64,000 nucleotides of DNA from Apostichopus japonicus (taxonomy: Eukaryota > Echinodermata > Holothuroidea > Aspidochirotida > Stichopodidae). Location: assembly GCF_037975245.1 (NCBI RefSeq), contig NC_092567.1, positions 7,688,714-7,752,713 of the forward strand, in the 5' to 3' direction. The notes beneath the pieces were generated by a model. That model saw nothing but the letters and a program-made list of their open reading frames with translations, was not told the origin of the DNA and searched no databases. The position numbers and the translations under genes are program-made. Below are positions 48,994 to 62,653 of this stretch, piece by piece; the first letter of the stretch is position 1; every line of letters begins with the position of its first letter.

Positions 48994-51793
48994 TGTTCAT
49001 GTCAATAATGTGATTTATACATTTCAATAACTCAACGAAATCAAGTTTTGTAGTTTCGTTCTTACACCAAAGCATAGTTAGATGATTTCAACAACATTTG
49101 TCCGTGTAGAATTTGTACTTCGATGTTAACATGTTATTTGAGGCCATAAAAGTCTTCTCATCTCATTGTGTTTTCTGTTGTATTTGATGAACTGACATAA
49201 CTGTCTCCGTATTATATTATATAGACCAGTTACCTTTAACTCAGCTGGTCAAAGTAACTTGTCTCAAAATTAGACAAAATGTTATAGCAAAAGCAACCTA
49301 GACTGAATGTCAGTGGTCTACGACATAACAACATTAATGTTGTGCTCAAAGTCATCCTTTATATGCTTCATATTCAACAACTTAGTTTTGTGCGCTAAAG
49401 TGTACAACTGTAACCTTTTATGTTTTGGAAGTCACGTTGCTGTCGTTCGGGGGACTAGAGGGGTAGGCGATTGGGAGATACATGTTATCCTTTGACCATT
49501 TCTGAATCTGATGTATATGCTTCACTGATCACGATCTATCTTATAATGAGAGACAGCGCCCTCATTTTCGCCAACTACTTAAAAAGTATGATGACGTCAT
49601 TGATTATCAAGTTGAAGAAACAATTAACAAATTGACTACTTATGTCTTTTGAATTTAGCTCAATGAAATTTAAAACAAAAAGATAAAAGCGAAGTACATG
49701 TTAGAAAGAATGAGTAACTATGAGAATCTCGCGCACGATATTACCCACCTTTCAGACGGGGTTAACCACAGGCAGCGTACATAATTTAAATTTATTACTA
49801 CGTTTTTTTTTTTTATATTCGCAGAAGGGGGTATATTAGATATTAGGTTAACTTTGTAAACTGTTGATAACTCCAAATACTACAAAGAACTCCAATCAAA
49901 GATTCGATACATTGCGTGAGCATACAGGCTACTTAGTATTGTAAAGTGTACAACAAGTCATTCCTTACGTTTTATTACCTACATTACTGTTCACATTTAC
50001 TTTCTCTTCTAACTCTTAATGTGTTTGCTCTTCAAGCCAACATCAAATTACTAAGAACCAATCAAGGTTCTAATGACGTCATCCATCAACCACTACGTCA
50101 TCAGTATATGAGACTATACATCCCTATCTTATTCTTTGTGTATATGTGGATGGGCGGGGGGGGGTGGGGGTAGTGTAGGAGGGGATAAATGACGTACCCT
50201 CTACATTGGTGACCAAGTAATTTTATGTAGTAGTCACCACAACCAGCACGCTTATTGTATAATGGGAATTAAACGGTCAAGTGCATTATTTTTTTAATTT
50301 TCTTTTCCCCCGATTATGTAACAAAGTCTTTGTTACTTGGGTAACTGAAGAAAAAGGTTTTCCTTAATCGTGTGTCCCTGGTCAAGTAATGCTGGTGACC
50401 TGTTCACAGCCTCCATGCACTTCTCGGTGCAGGGTATAACACCCTTCATTGGTCCAATTGTGTGTAATGGTATGATTCATCCCAACTCCAGACCCCTATC
50501 TTCGATCCAAACCCCCACCTCATTCCCCGACAAGCTCTTTACTACTTAGAGCATTAAATAAACGCTTAATTCTGTTAATACTTCTAAACTATTTTTAAGC
50601 AGACATGTTTGGAATGCTTTGGATAAAATCTGTACATACTGTATCCACATACACTCAGTAACTAGGATTGCGTGATTCAACTTTCTGTGGTTTTCTTCGT
50701 TCCTACTTTTACTAATTTAACTGTGACGTATCGGTTACGTAATGTCTTAAATCTCACACTAGTAGAGTCACATTAATTGCGTCAATGTAAAGACGAAATG
50801 ACATACATTGGTTATCTACAATACCATTGTGTTATTAAAATCGATCTACGAGAACTTAGAGGTGATATTAATTAATATCTGTGATATATTTGTTCTATGC
50901 CAGCATTTCTTCATTTCTTTCTGTTCCAATGTTTTATCGTTGTTAACATGATGACAATAGGATGACGTGACAAATCTTAAAAGGATAGCTCAGGGGAACA
51001 TTTATTTGACTAATCATATAATAAGCATCTAATTCCTACCTTGTATTTTCGAGATATCGATAGCTGAAATTGTCACAATTTGTTATATAAGTGAACTTGA
51101 AGCAAACAGGTGTGACGTCATAGTTACAGCACGCTGATAGCAAATGTTCTGTTTATTCCTATGTTTAATTTTCTTGATATGACATTGGATTGTATAGGGT
51201 TACAACTTTGCTTTCGGGGATTTGAAGATTTTAATACCCAAATGACTGTAGTATATTCATATTTTATTGAATCCTCATTTTGAAAAAGAAATATTGGATG
51301 TACATTTCCAGCGGAGTAATGGATACTTTTCCTACTTGCTTTATGTAGATGTTTCTTAGTAAGAAGGAGTACCCTATTGTTTTGGCGTTGACCTTATGAA
51401 TATTAATGAGATTATTGGATCAAACCTAAGGAGTTTTACATTAAAATAACTCCGCAACAAGAATTCAGATTGTAGCCAGACTTGGTATACAGTTGTTGGT
51501 TAATAGCTGGTACATGTAGGCAATCTAAGTCCCAAAACAATCCAGGCACATTTTCACGCTGACAGGGCCCAATTTTTATTACAAACCTACATGCATTTTG
51601 GGACACATTATTGGGCCTGAATTTATGAAGCCCAATATTTTTGGAACCATTTGAGCGCAAAATTTTGTTGGGCCCAATTTTTTGGGAGGTGCCAATAATT
51701 TAAACTTGCAAATAATTCCACAACCTTAAATCAGATCAAATCCAAACTTGGAATACAATTTTGGTTAACAGCGGGTACATGTTGGCATAAATA
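48994..51793. other. Gene-free stretch downstream of the LRR gene
   Basis: No gene supported. A 42-base segment with GGTTAATAGCTGGTACATGT (about 51479-51520) is repeated in diverged form at about 51747-51788. The 200 bp between are rich in TTGGGCCC-type words. Confidence 0.4.
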
Positions 51794-52102
51794 GATCATT
51801 GTAATATCATGTGATAGGTAAGCTATCGATTTTTGTAATATCATCTGATAGAAAAGTAATCGATCATATTTAATATTATATGATAGGTAAGCTATCGATC
51901 ATTGTAATGTTTTGTGATAGGTAAGCTATCGATCATTTTAATATGATGTGATAGGTAAGCAAATGAACATATTTATTATTTTTTGATATGTAAGTTACTG
52001 ATCATTTTAAAATGTTGTGATAGGTAAGTTATCGATCATTTTAATATTACGTGATAGGTAGGCTATCGATCATATTTACTATTATATGATAGGTAAGCTA
52101 TG
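51794..52102 (+). repeat. About nine 34-bp tandem repeats
   Basis: The unit is GATCATTTTAATATTATGTG then ATAGGTAAGCTATC, recurring about every 34-35 bases (GATAGG-type starts at 51813, 51847, 51882 and 51916, continuing to the end). Each unit holds an ATCGAT and most hold GGTAAGCTATC. Divergence between units is moderate. Confidence 0.85.
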
Positions 52103-55100
52103 GACGAGCAAGTCACTTTAGGTCACTTACGCATGAAAAAAAAACATTTTTGATTTTGGAGGTATCGATTCTTGAATTTTTGTTAAGATACAAGACTCGT
52201 ATATTTGAATAAGTTTTAATTTTTTTCATTTTGTGTACAATAATTGCTTCATTAACAGTATCTTTTATAAGGTTTATAAGCAAAACGTTAAACAGTTCTT
52301 GTTTTATCATTACATAATTTTGTATCTAGTACAATCAAGTAATTCTTAAATAAAAAGATCGTCTCTGTATAGTATATACTTCTCATTCTGTTCTTACATT
52401 GTTATTTTAATGCGTCTTATAAATGAGTCTACTTGTTTCATTTTATTTCAGATCTTCTTTATTTCTTTATATTCCGATATTTTTCTTCGATTTATATTTG
52501 TAAGACTAACTAATACTTGCTCTAATTATTGTTATATTTAGTCATTAATTGTTGGATTGCATTCTACTTCATCCGTTTATTAATTTTACTTTCTTTCAAG
52601 ATTTAGTTGCTTTCTTTCGTTCCCCCTTTTTTCTATATCCTGAATTAATCTTTGATATTTCTCACGCGTCATATAGTGAATATTAGAAAAATATTGTTAA
52701 ATGTTATCATAGTAACAATGACTGGCTGTCTACCGTTAAACTATTGATTTGTATTACTCAAAATCATACTAAAACGTTGTTTTAGACATTAATTAATAAC
52801 AATGACATGTTTTGATTTTTAATCCAGTTCTGTGTTCCATTATTATGATCTCTAATGATGTTTCTTTGAAGACAATAGGAACAAGTGACTTTGACGTATT
52901 ATAGTAAGATTTTAACATAAAAGTAACGAAGATAATGGTCTGAATACTTAACATGAACCTTAAATGCAATGATCGGCTCTCCATACATATCTTTCATTCT
53001 TCTTGTATCATTATTTTGCTTCTTTTTATTACTGGTGCTGCTTGATGATTAATGAATATTCATGATCTCTACATTATAATTTAGTTCTTGTCATATTTGC
53101 TTTAAGCCTATTGGATATTATGAAGCCTCAAGTTTACCAATATTACCCAGGCAACGTCCCGAAAAACTGAATATATTTACATAACAAAAAAACTCAGATT
53201 GACAGATAAATATGGATGAAATCACCGCGTTGCAGTGTTTATGATATTAGATATTTCCAAGGAAATAATTATTACTTTATTTTGTAATTGATCTTGGTAT
53301 CTTCCGTTTTTCTGTATGCTTGTACAAATAAAAGCTCTCTGCAACAAACACACTTGTTCCCTTTGAGGGGCGATCCTGGTCTCTCATAGGAATACAATCA
53401 CAACATATTAATCCCGTTTATCTGTTACTCTATCAAAAGTTTGTATCATGGAATCAAAATATGAAATTATTGATATGTATTGATGTTGTAATTCCAATGG
53501 AAGCAATAAAAACCTAATCAGAGAAATGTTGTCAACAGTGTTATCTTTATGTAACATGTAGTATATGTAGTAACTTGTTCTGGCCTGCATTAAGATCACA
53601 TAGAATATTATGTCTATACAGTTACTTTCAAAACAGGTGAGGCTGGTAAAGTTGCAGTTGTGATCAAGACATTCTTCTTCTCCTGATAAAAGTGTCGCTA
53701 TCGTTCTGTGTGCCTTAAATTGAAACTTTCTCTTCAAGTTGATTCCAAACTTTTTTAGAAACAAGTATTCGTCCCTCCTGACTTCAGATGACCTTCGAGA
53801 GAAATTGAGTGAAACCGGGAGATAAAACATGTATAAACTAGGTATGATTCGGGCCAAGTTACTTAAGTTAATATATAATTTGATTTCATTCAAACCAGCT
53901 ACTCCAAAGACTTGATTTAATTTTTAATTCAAAAGCAAAATATTTTATGTCTCACAATTAAATGTATGATTCTGTATCGTTTTATTTCTATGACTGAGTA
54001 AATGGCTTATTTCATCCTTCATAGTGTGATTTGTGGTCTGCAGTAAAGAGATATATCTTCTAGTTAACAGCGCAGTTTACGGTATACCGCAAGCTGACAT
54101 ATTGTGGCAATTCATCCTAAGCAAGCGTAAGTATCAGATTGATGTAAGTTCAGTGATATGGTAATGATTGTTTCTAGTTAATTTTGTACGTGTTTAATTA
54201 GTCAACGTACTGATAATGATCATTAAATTAATAAATAAATACAACATAACACACATCAGAGTTCAAGATTGACAACACGAAAGTCTCTCTTTTTGCACGA
54301 CGTTAGGGGTATTTGGTTGTATAACGAGAAAATTTGACTGGAAAATTGGCTGATCTTATTTTACGTCAGTGTTTAATAAGACCACCTACTGATAATAAAC
54401 ACGTAAAGGAATAACACGAACTTAAGTTCAAGTTTAGCACAAGTGAAATTAAGTTGATTGGCTGGGAAGTGGATTGGGTTTGGTATTTTGAATAATTAGC
54501 ATATATGACGTCATGATCAACCGTTGGTATGTAAGATATGCAGCACCATATATATTGCACGGGAAGATTAAAGTGGAGGGAAGGGGATGGGGATGGGTGG
54601 ATGTATTGGTGTGCTTAAGTTCCATTATTTACCTGTAGTTCTGGGCTACATTCGCTTCAATATTTTACTATAAACAAAAATGAAACAATGTTGACGTATG
54701 TGAAGTATATTTTACCCCTCTTTTAGGAGTTGGCGGGAAACATTGTTTAACAAGAAGAAATTATAACGCAAAAAGTTAGTTGATCCATTTCGAGGGTGTA
54801 ACAGGAACGGTATGGGTGTGAAAACCGGAAAGACGTTAAAATCTGATCATGTTAGGTTATAGGTGAAAATAAGTTAACGTTTAACGAAGCTTGCAATTGT
54901 CCTTTTTTGTTTATTTGAAACATTTTTTTCGTCTCCCTATAGCAAAGCCATGTAAGGTTAACTCCTATGGTAATATTATCAACCTATCTTACCATATGGA
55001 TTGGGCCGTACACCTGCTTATAAGAAATAAAATGTTTGAACTAATAATACAGGATAAATTACATTTGTGTTATCTGACACAAATTTAGTGTAAGTTTTTT

Positions 55101-57247
55101 TCTGCTTCATTTACAAGCATTCTATCTGCATGTATTATTACATCGTGTAATGCTATTTTAATTTACATGAAGTTACTCTTAAGAAAACGTTACGTAACAC
55201 ATCAGTGATGAAAAGAAAGTGTAAACCATAAAGCAACCGTATTACGACTTACCAAGAGTGTTACCAAAATCTTCAGAGTATTCAAAATTAGATTGCAGTT
55301 AATCAAATTAAGGTAACTTGTTTTAAGTCGGTTAATGAGAGTATTTAATGAAGTACATAAAGCTTGTAACCCGTCATCACCCAGCTATTTCTTTTCTAGA
55401 TTAAATCCTTTGAAGAACTAAAGATGAACTGGAAACATCCAAACTATAATTTACTGTTTGTTTGAATTAAGCATAACAATTTTAACGAACAACTTTGCTA
55501 CGGTAGTCCTGAAGCGAAACAGATTTATCAAAATGAACCTATAAATATTTGTTTTAAATATACAAATAATAATCTACTTAGCCTAAAACGAAAGAGTCCA
55601 ACGTTACAGACTAGCATTCAATCTAAAAAATACACTTAATAAATTTTGCATTCAAAGTGAAACCATATCTCTGCACTGGCCTTAACAATATCAGCATTGA
55701 TGGCCACACAGTTCTCATTTCTCTGTAAATAAATACTGTGGAGTACGGTCAGGATAGCCGGAGTGAGGTTGTAGGATTATTTAGATCATCCATGTTTATT
55801 TGAGATTGGAAGGGCCGCATTGACGTTCGCTCATTGTTGAAGTTCACAGTAATGAATATTCAAAGAACATCATGACGTAGATATTAAACATCAAGAGAAA
55901 CAAATGTGGAACCAGAGTAATGTACAGCTTACTACCGTAAAAGCTCGTTTTCATAACCGATTTGGTTTGATTTATATTAACAGACTAACTGTACATTATT
56001 TAGAGTGTTATAGTTATGCGAGGAGTAAAAAGACAAACTTGTGTTTATTTACAGAATTTGAAAACAGGACGACGATCGAGATTTGGCATATATGAATACA
56101 AACGATTATCCAGGTTAATCAGTCTTTAATCCAGCATATTGAACGATAGACCTGCATTATCGGTCGAAAAACTTCATTGACAATAAAAAATTTGATTATT
56201 TACCGAATTATTGGTCTGATTTCTAACCAATAACCCAATTTTATTGCCGGTAAGCTTTCATTTTCAGTTGAAAAATCTAGTGTATCGGTAAAAACAAGAT
56301 CGGTATCGAGGGATAATCCAAGTTTTCCGACAGAATAAAACTAGAATACATAATTTAGTTGTTATATGAGCGGTGGGTCACACACGTGATTCAAGAACAC
56401 TCTCGAAATGCAAGGAACGTCCGTTATGATTTGCATAACAATACGAGTAAAATCCCATTCTTTATACAAAGATGAAATGAATGAAAAGAAAACCGCAGGT
56501 GGCTTTGTGAACATTCCAGGCACCGATGTTCTGTATCTAGTCTTACAGTATTGTATTAATGCTAGTTTGAATAGGCTCGTTGCTCGTGCATCAAATCCAA
56601 CGTAAGCAATTGAACGTACAGGGACTGCGGTTGATAGTGTACCCGTTTAGTGAAATAATATTTTCCTCAAATACACCAAATTAAAGACAGTGCAGCCTTC
56701 TACTGGTGCGATCTACATCTATGGAAATGTTTGTGCAAATTATTGTCGTTGGATTAATATGCCAGGATTTTACCTTGTGAATCTTTCGCGATGATTTCGA
56801 TATTCCAGATGGATGGAGGCTATATGCTATCACGAATTAAGGATCAATATTATTATCCAGAGACCTACATCTTTTCGTGGGCTGAGAAGATGATTCTTTG
56901 TGGAGGATTACGTTTGTTGAGAGGATCAGTTTGATTTTATACCGGATAAACTTTAAACTATATAGCATAACGATCGTTACTTTCTAATGGTAAAGTTCCT
57001 ACGAAATTTTACCTTCCCGACTTCTTGAAACTTCTTGGAGATCAACAGATATTGGATTTCAAAGTATTGTCCCGTTCACCTCTCGTCATCCATGTGAGTA
57101 CACATTCCAATGAAATTCTTTGTTAATATTAATAAACAAGAATAAACGGTACAAGGTTAAACACGAACAACAAGTTACTTCCCAAAGACCAGTATAGCAC
57201 AACCCACAATTACTTAACTTGAACTAGTCCATGATCTTTTTCAAAAT
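52103..57247. other. Gene-poor stretch with two weak candidate frames
   Basis: No confident gene. The plus-strand frame 56408-56605 contains GGFVNIPGTDVLYLVLQYCI and ends at a plausible donor (CCAAC|GTAAGC), so it could be an exon, but I know no match. The minus-strand frame 53408-53893 is listed separately. Confidence 0.35.
53408..53893 (-). CDS. Unassigned 161-residue open frame
   Basis: A minus-strand frame starting MNEIKLYINLSNLARIIPSL, with a basic middle (FLKKFGINLKRKFQFKAHR) and a hydrophobic stretch around IDIIFYVILM. By my rough estimate a stop-free run of this length is somewhat unlikely by chance in DNA of this composition, but not excluded. I recognise no domain, and there is no clear promoter or neighbour. 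It may be a random frame or a decayed gene. Confidence 0.15.
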   Translation of the reverse strand: MNEIKLYINLSNLARIIPSLYMFYLPVSLNFSRRSSEVRRDEYLFLKKFGINLKRKFQFKAHRTIATLLSGEEECLDHNCNFTSLTCFESNCIDIIFYVILMQARTSYYIYYMLHKDNTVDNISLIRFLLLPLELQHQYISIISYFDSMIQTFDRVTDKRD

Positions 57248-58145
57248 GTAAGCAACTTGTAAATGTCCTTTATTGTAATTAAATTTAATATTAATAAATC
57301 AAATACGAGAATATATACGCATCCCCTGATGTAAACAATAACGTTGCACTCAAATATTGGCATACTAGGCCTACAGTAGGTGCATGGTTTAAGTCTTAAA
57401 GGATAGAGTGTAAATTTCAATCGCTTTTCCTGAAATTTCGATCGGAAGGGAAACAAACATAGGCTACCGTTGATACCGGTCGAAAAGTAAAATAGCGGCT
57501 TACCAACTAGCAGCCTAAGTTGTTTTATGTTTAAAATAAAGTATTGAACGTCCTCCGATGATTAATCACTACCCCAGCCGAAACTGAAATATTAGATAAG
57601 GTGAATTAATTAAGACAATAGTCCTTCAGTTTCTTGATAGAGACGATATAATTTAGCGCACTCATGTTCCATCAATTGTACTGCATACACAGACACCAGA
57701 AAAAAAATACACACACAGAGACCTGTGTCTCATTCCTTTTCATAATTCAAGTAAATTAGTCATCATTTCCGGGGTATGAAACTCGTTTGTTGAAATGTTA
57801 ATTAGAGCCAAACCTCATTTGATTTTACAATATCATTTAAACTTAGTATCAAGTCGAAGTACGTACTTTGATTTCATCAATCTATCTCCAATCATTGTTT
57901 TGCATAATTCATCAGTGGGCGTTCAGTAAAACTGGTCAATACCTACCGTCAAAATGCCGGTACAAATAATTCCTTTACTAATGTAATATAACACTTACAC
58001 CATGAGAAATGTCCATGCAGGCAAGAACAATTTTTTGTTTTAATAAGGAGTTCCGATGGGGTTCCTGCATTTGTGGGTGCGTGCGCGTGTGTGTGTTGTT
58101 AATTTTCCATTAACGGAGATGAAAGCATCACTGTAGCCTAACTTA
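57248..58145 (+). repeat. Diverged direct duplicate, copy 1
   Basis: Collinear with 60042-60750. Shared words in order include TGTAAACAATAAC, GATACCGGTC, AAAAGTAAAATA, CCTCCGATGATTAAT, ACTACCCCAGCC, AGAGCCAAACCT, TACCGTCAAA and CACTGTAG. It has an extra GTGCGTGCGCGTGTGTGTGT patch near 58076. No gene is seen. Confidence 0.8.
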
Positions 58146-58784
58146 AACATACCTCTACTGTCGAATCTTCTTTTGTATTCGAAATGTATCGGAAATTTAC
58201 ATTTAATTCTCAGCATTGCATGAGTATGCCATTGTTTATTATTCTAATTACTACGTTCAACAACTAAAAATAATGCCTTCTAACCTTGTTTGGTTTAAAC
58301 CTTAAGACATGGCTACTATAACAGGTGGTTACTGTATATAGTAGACGAAAAGCAGATACATGTATGGGTTGTGCATGCATGAATTTATAGTGCATATTTG
58401 TTCATATTTAAATTTTAGTGTATTACCTATGTTTTGTTTACATTTTAACTCAAATTTACATATTCATATTGAACATTTAGTTCCGCGTTGATCCATTTGA
58501 TAATGTATTTGGTGTAGTTTGAAATTTGGAGAACATAATTAACTGTATTGTTTAGTCAGTTATAAAAAATGTCCATACCATTTGATATCCTGTATTCCAA
58601 AATATGATTGTTACATATGCGAAATGAAATCTCATATTTAGGAAGCAATATTCTCTAATGTGCATGTAATTACGTGAGATGTTAGCACTTCACCAAGGCA
58701 CAAACAAGCTTGACATGCACCGCGCGTCCTAACTCGGCACAGACTAGTCCAATAACCAAAGAAGTATGACAGGTTCTGGCGCAC
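58146..58784. other. Gene-free spacer
   Basis: Nothing identifiable between the first duplicate and the microsatellite. Confidence 0.4.
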
Positions 58785-59401
58785 CATACATACATACATA
58801 CATACATACATACATACATACATACATACATACATACATACATACATACATACATACATACATACATACATACATACATACATACATACATACATACATA
58901 CATACATACATACATACATACATACATACATACATACATACATACATACATACATACATACATACATACATACATACATACATACATACATACATACATA
59001 CATACATACATACATACATACATACATACATACATACATACATACATACATACATACATACATACATACATACATACATACATACATACATACATACATA
59101 CACACACACATACATACATACATACATACATACATACATACATACATACATACATACATACATACACACATACATACATACATACATACATACATACATA
59201 CATACATACATACATACATACATACATACATACATACATACATACATACATACATACATACATACATACATACATACATACATACATACATACATACATA
59301 CATACATACATACATACATACATACATACATACATACATACATACATACATACATACATACATACATACATACATACATACACCCATACATACATACATA
59401 C
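58785..59401. repeat. CATA tetranucleotide microsatellite, 617 bp
   Basis: About 154 units of CATA, interrupted only by CACACACACA at 59101, CACACA near 59165 and CACCCA at 59381. Neither strand creates a stop in any frame (HTYI on plus, YVCM on minus), so the long open frames over it are meaningless. Confidence 0.98.
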
Positions 59402-60041
59402 TGTTAGGGTACGTAAGCACATTATAAAGGCGTTAACAAGCTTATACAACACGTTTGTCAACATTGGTTAACTGCATGGAAGTTTCAGTGTATTTCAGTG
59501 TGCTGGCAATGAGATATGCAACTCCGCGGATTGCCCCCTGTCTATTATTCGTAGTGAATATCATTGTTAAATATATATTTACCACAACACGTTATTTGAG
59601 AAGTGTGTGTCGCTCAGTACAAACTAGTTTTTAGCTTTAAGGTCATTTTGCGACCAAGCCGGTTCAGTTACATGATCTGAAATGTCTCAATCGTAGTTGC
59701 GTAATAAAAGAGAGCTCACTTTGATAGAGCGTTTGCGTATGACCCAGATATGAAATATCATCAGCTAATATAAAGTGATTAAACAATCGAACACTTTGGA
59801 TGATTAAAACATATTTTAATTGATATATATTGATAAATCAAACAGACGAATACTCGCAACCGAAGGTTACATTATACTCAGATTGAAGTATACAAGTTTC
59901 ATCTTATGATCTGTTTCATGGACTGACACCAATTATCAAAAACCATGCACGAACACACACAAAAGCTAGGAATATTCACTCAACAACAAAAAACAGAAAT
60001 AATTTAACGTTTACTAGGCCAGCTTGAAGTTTCTTAAAAAA
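59402..60041. other. Gene-free spacer
   Basis: Nothing identifiable between the microsatellite and the second duplicate. Confidence 0.4.
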
Positions 60042-60750
60042 GAAGCAACTTATTGTCATCTTTATTGTCATGAAAATGAATCAATTAAATACCAGAATAC
60101 GTATCCCCTATGTAAACAATAACATGGCAGATATTTCAAGTTACTGTCGAACTAGTCTTGCAGTAGCTGTTACATTTTAAAAGAGATAGAGGGTAATTTC
60201 AGTCGCCTGGTCGCCAGTCGATTGGAGAGGGAAAAAAAACGTACCGCTGATACCGGTCAAAAAGTAAAATAACGGCAAACCAATTAACAGCCTAATTGTT
60301 TTATGGTTTAAATAATATTTTGAATATCCTCCGATGATTAATTACTACCCCAGCCCAAACTGAACAATTAGAATAAGGTGAATTATGTAAGACAATATTC
60401 CTTAAATTTCTTAATAGAGGCGAAATTCTTTAGTGCAGTCATCGTCTATCATTTGTGTTGAATACACAGAGACCAGAAACTAAATCAGAGCCAAACCTAA
60501 CTTGACATTACAAACGATTTAAGCTAAGTATCAAACAAACTGTGTCATGCTATTGCATCAATTAATCGCTATTCATTGCTTTGCGTAATTCAAGAGCGTT
60601 GAGTGCCTACCGTCAAAGTTCGGTCTAAACAATTTTGATACTTTGGTAATAACAAACTTTCACCATAATGTCCAGGCAAGCACAATTTTTTTTTGTGACG
60701 TTAAGCTACATTTGAAATGTCTAAAGCACCACTGTAGTCTATACCAACCA
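60042..60750 (+). repeat. Diverged direct duplicate, copy 2
   Basis: The second copy of the segment at 57248-58145, same orientation, about 2.8 kb downstream and on the other side of the microsatellite. It is shorter by about 190 bp through several deletions. Confidence 0.8.
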
Positions 60751-62645
60751 TTTACTGCTTTTTCTCTACGAAAAATTCTTGACCAACCTTCAAAATGATT
60801 TTTAATTACCAGAATTGATTTTGCCACCATTTGAATATAAATTGCTGTCATTGTGAAAATGGAAAAGCCCAAGTTTATATTCTTTAGTACCATCATTATA
60901 AAATGTATGAAATATTAAAATATCTTTACAGGGATTAAAAAGCAGTATAGCGCATGCGCCAATTTAAGGACATTTCCCCTTCTTTACTCATACTGCTTCT
61001 TAAAAATTTGACATTCTCGTGTAATATGATCGAACCATCGACTATATGATGTTGTTGAAGTATCAAACTAAGCCGCAAATTAATATCAGAGAGATCCCCA
61101 TCAGTAGTGTTCCATCAGTGTTATCAATCACAGAACATACAGATCTAAGCGTCATTAAGTTACCGTATTCCAACATAAACATACATAGGTTTTTATCCAC
61201 GGCACTGAATTTAGTTGACAGTGGTAAAATGTCTAAAGTTATTTCCATTATGATGATAAAGTGATTACATCCTGAAACGTTTAATTTAATTTTCCTTTTT
61301 AATCATAATATTATTAGAAATTAGGCTCATGCTGCATCAAAACAAAGTATGTCGGCTGTAGTTTCACAGCGTTGTAAATCTACGAAAAGTTCGATTCCGA
61401 ATTATTTCCTGGATGAAGTTCGTACGTATGATGTTTATCTTTGGATATTTAATATTAAATATGATTGTTGAAAGAACATCATTTAAATTATATATATTTC
61501 AATGTACATTTTTAACTTACGGAGCCTTAGACATTAAATTGCTAAATACACGTTATCAGTTAGTAACGATTCTGCCTAAATGCCGCAGTTTGTGTTGAAT
61601 TTCCACCTTCAAAAGTACAACAACGTACCTACATAACCTAACATATAATATACTGCAATCTACTTAAATCACTCCAGAAACGATAAAATTAGACAAAGAG
61701 TGTAAGAGTTTGCACAATAATGCATAATTGATCTTTAATATTTGCTATCATATTATATCGTAAAGCTATTTACTATCACTGGCTTATCTAACAAAACTCT
61801 GATAAGGTAAGATCACCCAGGCTCCATTAAGCATCAAGTTATATTGTCCGTCATATACTCAGCTCGTTCAGTTATCAGATTCAAAGTAACATGACGGTGA
61901 ATAGAGAATCAATATGAATATTGATAACCATTAAAAGCATAGCTCGTATGATACATGATACAATCTGATCATATAACAACTATTTCGGTTATATTGATAA
62001 ACATTCCTCTTCCTTTTATAAAATTTGACCCAAGAAAGGTTTAACTATCAAAATAAGTTCATCTTCTCGGAACTGGGTTTAAATTAATGACGTCAGCACT
62101 GGACACAAATGTCTGAACTAATTTTGTAATTATAAACGTTCATCGAATGGAAACGAATCCGATCAAACTTGATCTGTGAAATCTGCTCTTTGTGTTTCTT
62201 TGTCATTTCCTTTTGTTCTGCTATAACAAAGCTAGTAGGGGTGAAGGAGGGGGTGCAGTGGTGCGCATAGGCGTCGCAGACAGAAGTGCTCCATAAGAGC
62301 CCTCCTTCTTTCCATAGTTACAACTTTGAGAACTTTTTTTACCGTTAAGTCAAAGGCACCCTCCCCCTATCCATATAGGTTATGCCACTGTTAGCGTATA
62401 ATTGTCAACGCTATAAATATGTACGTTACCTGTGTCCTTTTCCGCCTAAAGTGTGGGATATTATTAATAGTGGTCGCTGTTTCAATTATATATTTTTCTA
62501 TCTAAACTGTACATGTTGTAAACCACAAAAATACCACTGCTGTCAGCATAGGTTTTATTTTAATATTTTATATATTTAGTTTTGAGAAATGACAGTTTAA
62601 ACAGCTGACGTCATCAATAAAAGTGACTGGATTATACAATCTAGT
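60751..62645. other. Gene-free stretch
   Basis: No gene supported. At 62256-62390 a 135-bp segment starts CAGTGGTGCGCATAGG and ends TATGCCACTG, resembling the hAT-like ends seen elsewhere. It has no target duplication and is too decayed to call. Confidence 0.4.
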
Positions 62646-62653
62646 ACAGAGAC

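Noticed and set aside
58638-59464. Long open frames of 213-260 codons on both strands
   Set aside because: They are translations of the CATA microsatellite, which has no stop in any of six frames; the products are pure HTYI or YVCM repeats.
62256-62390. Another short hAT-like element
   Set aside because: The ends resemble CAGTGG...CCACTG, but the inverted repeats are poor and flanking 8-mers (AGGGGGTG and TTAGCGTA) do not match.
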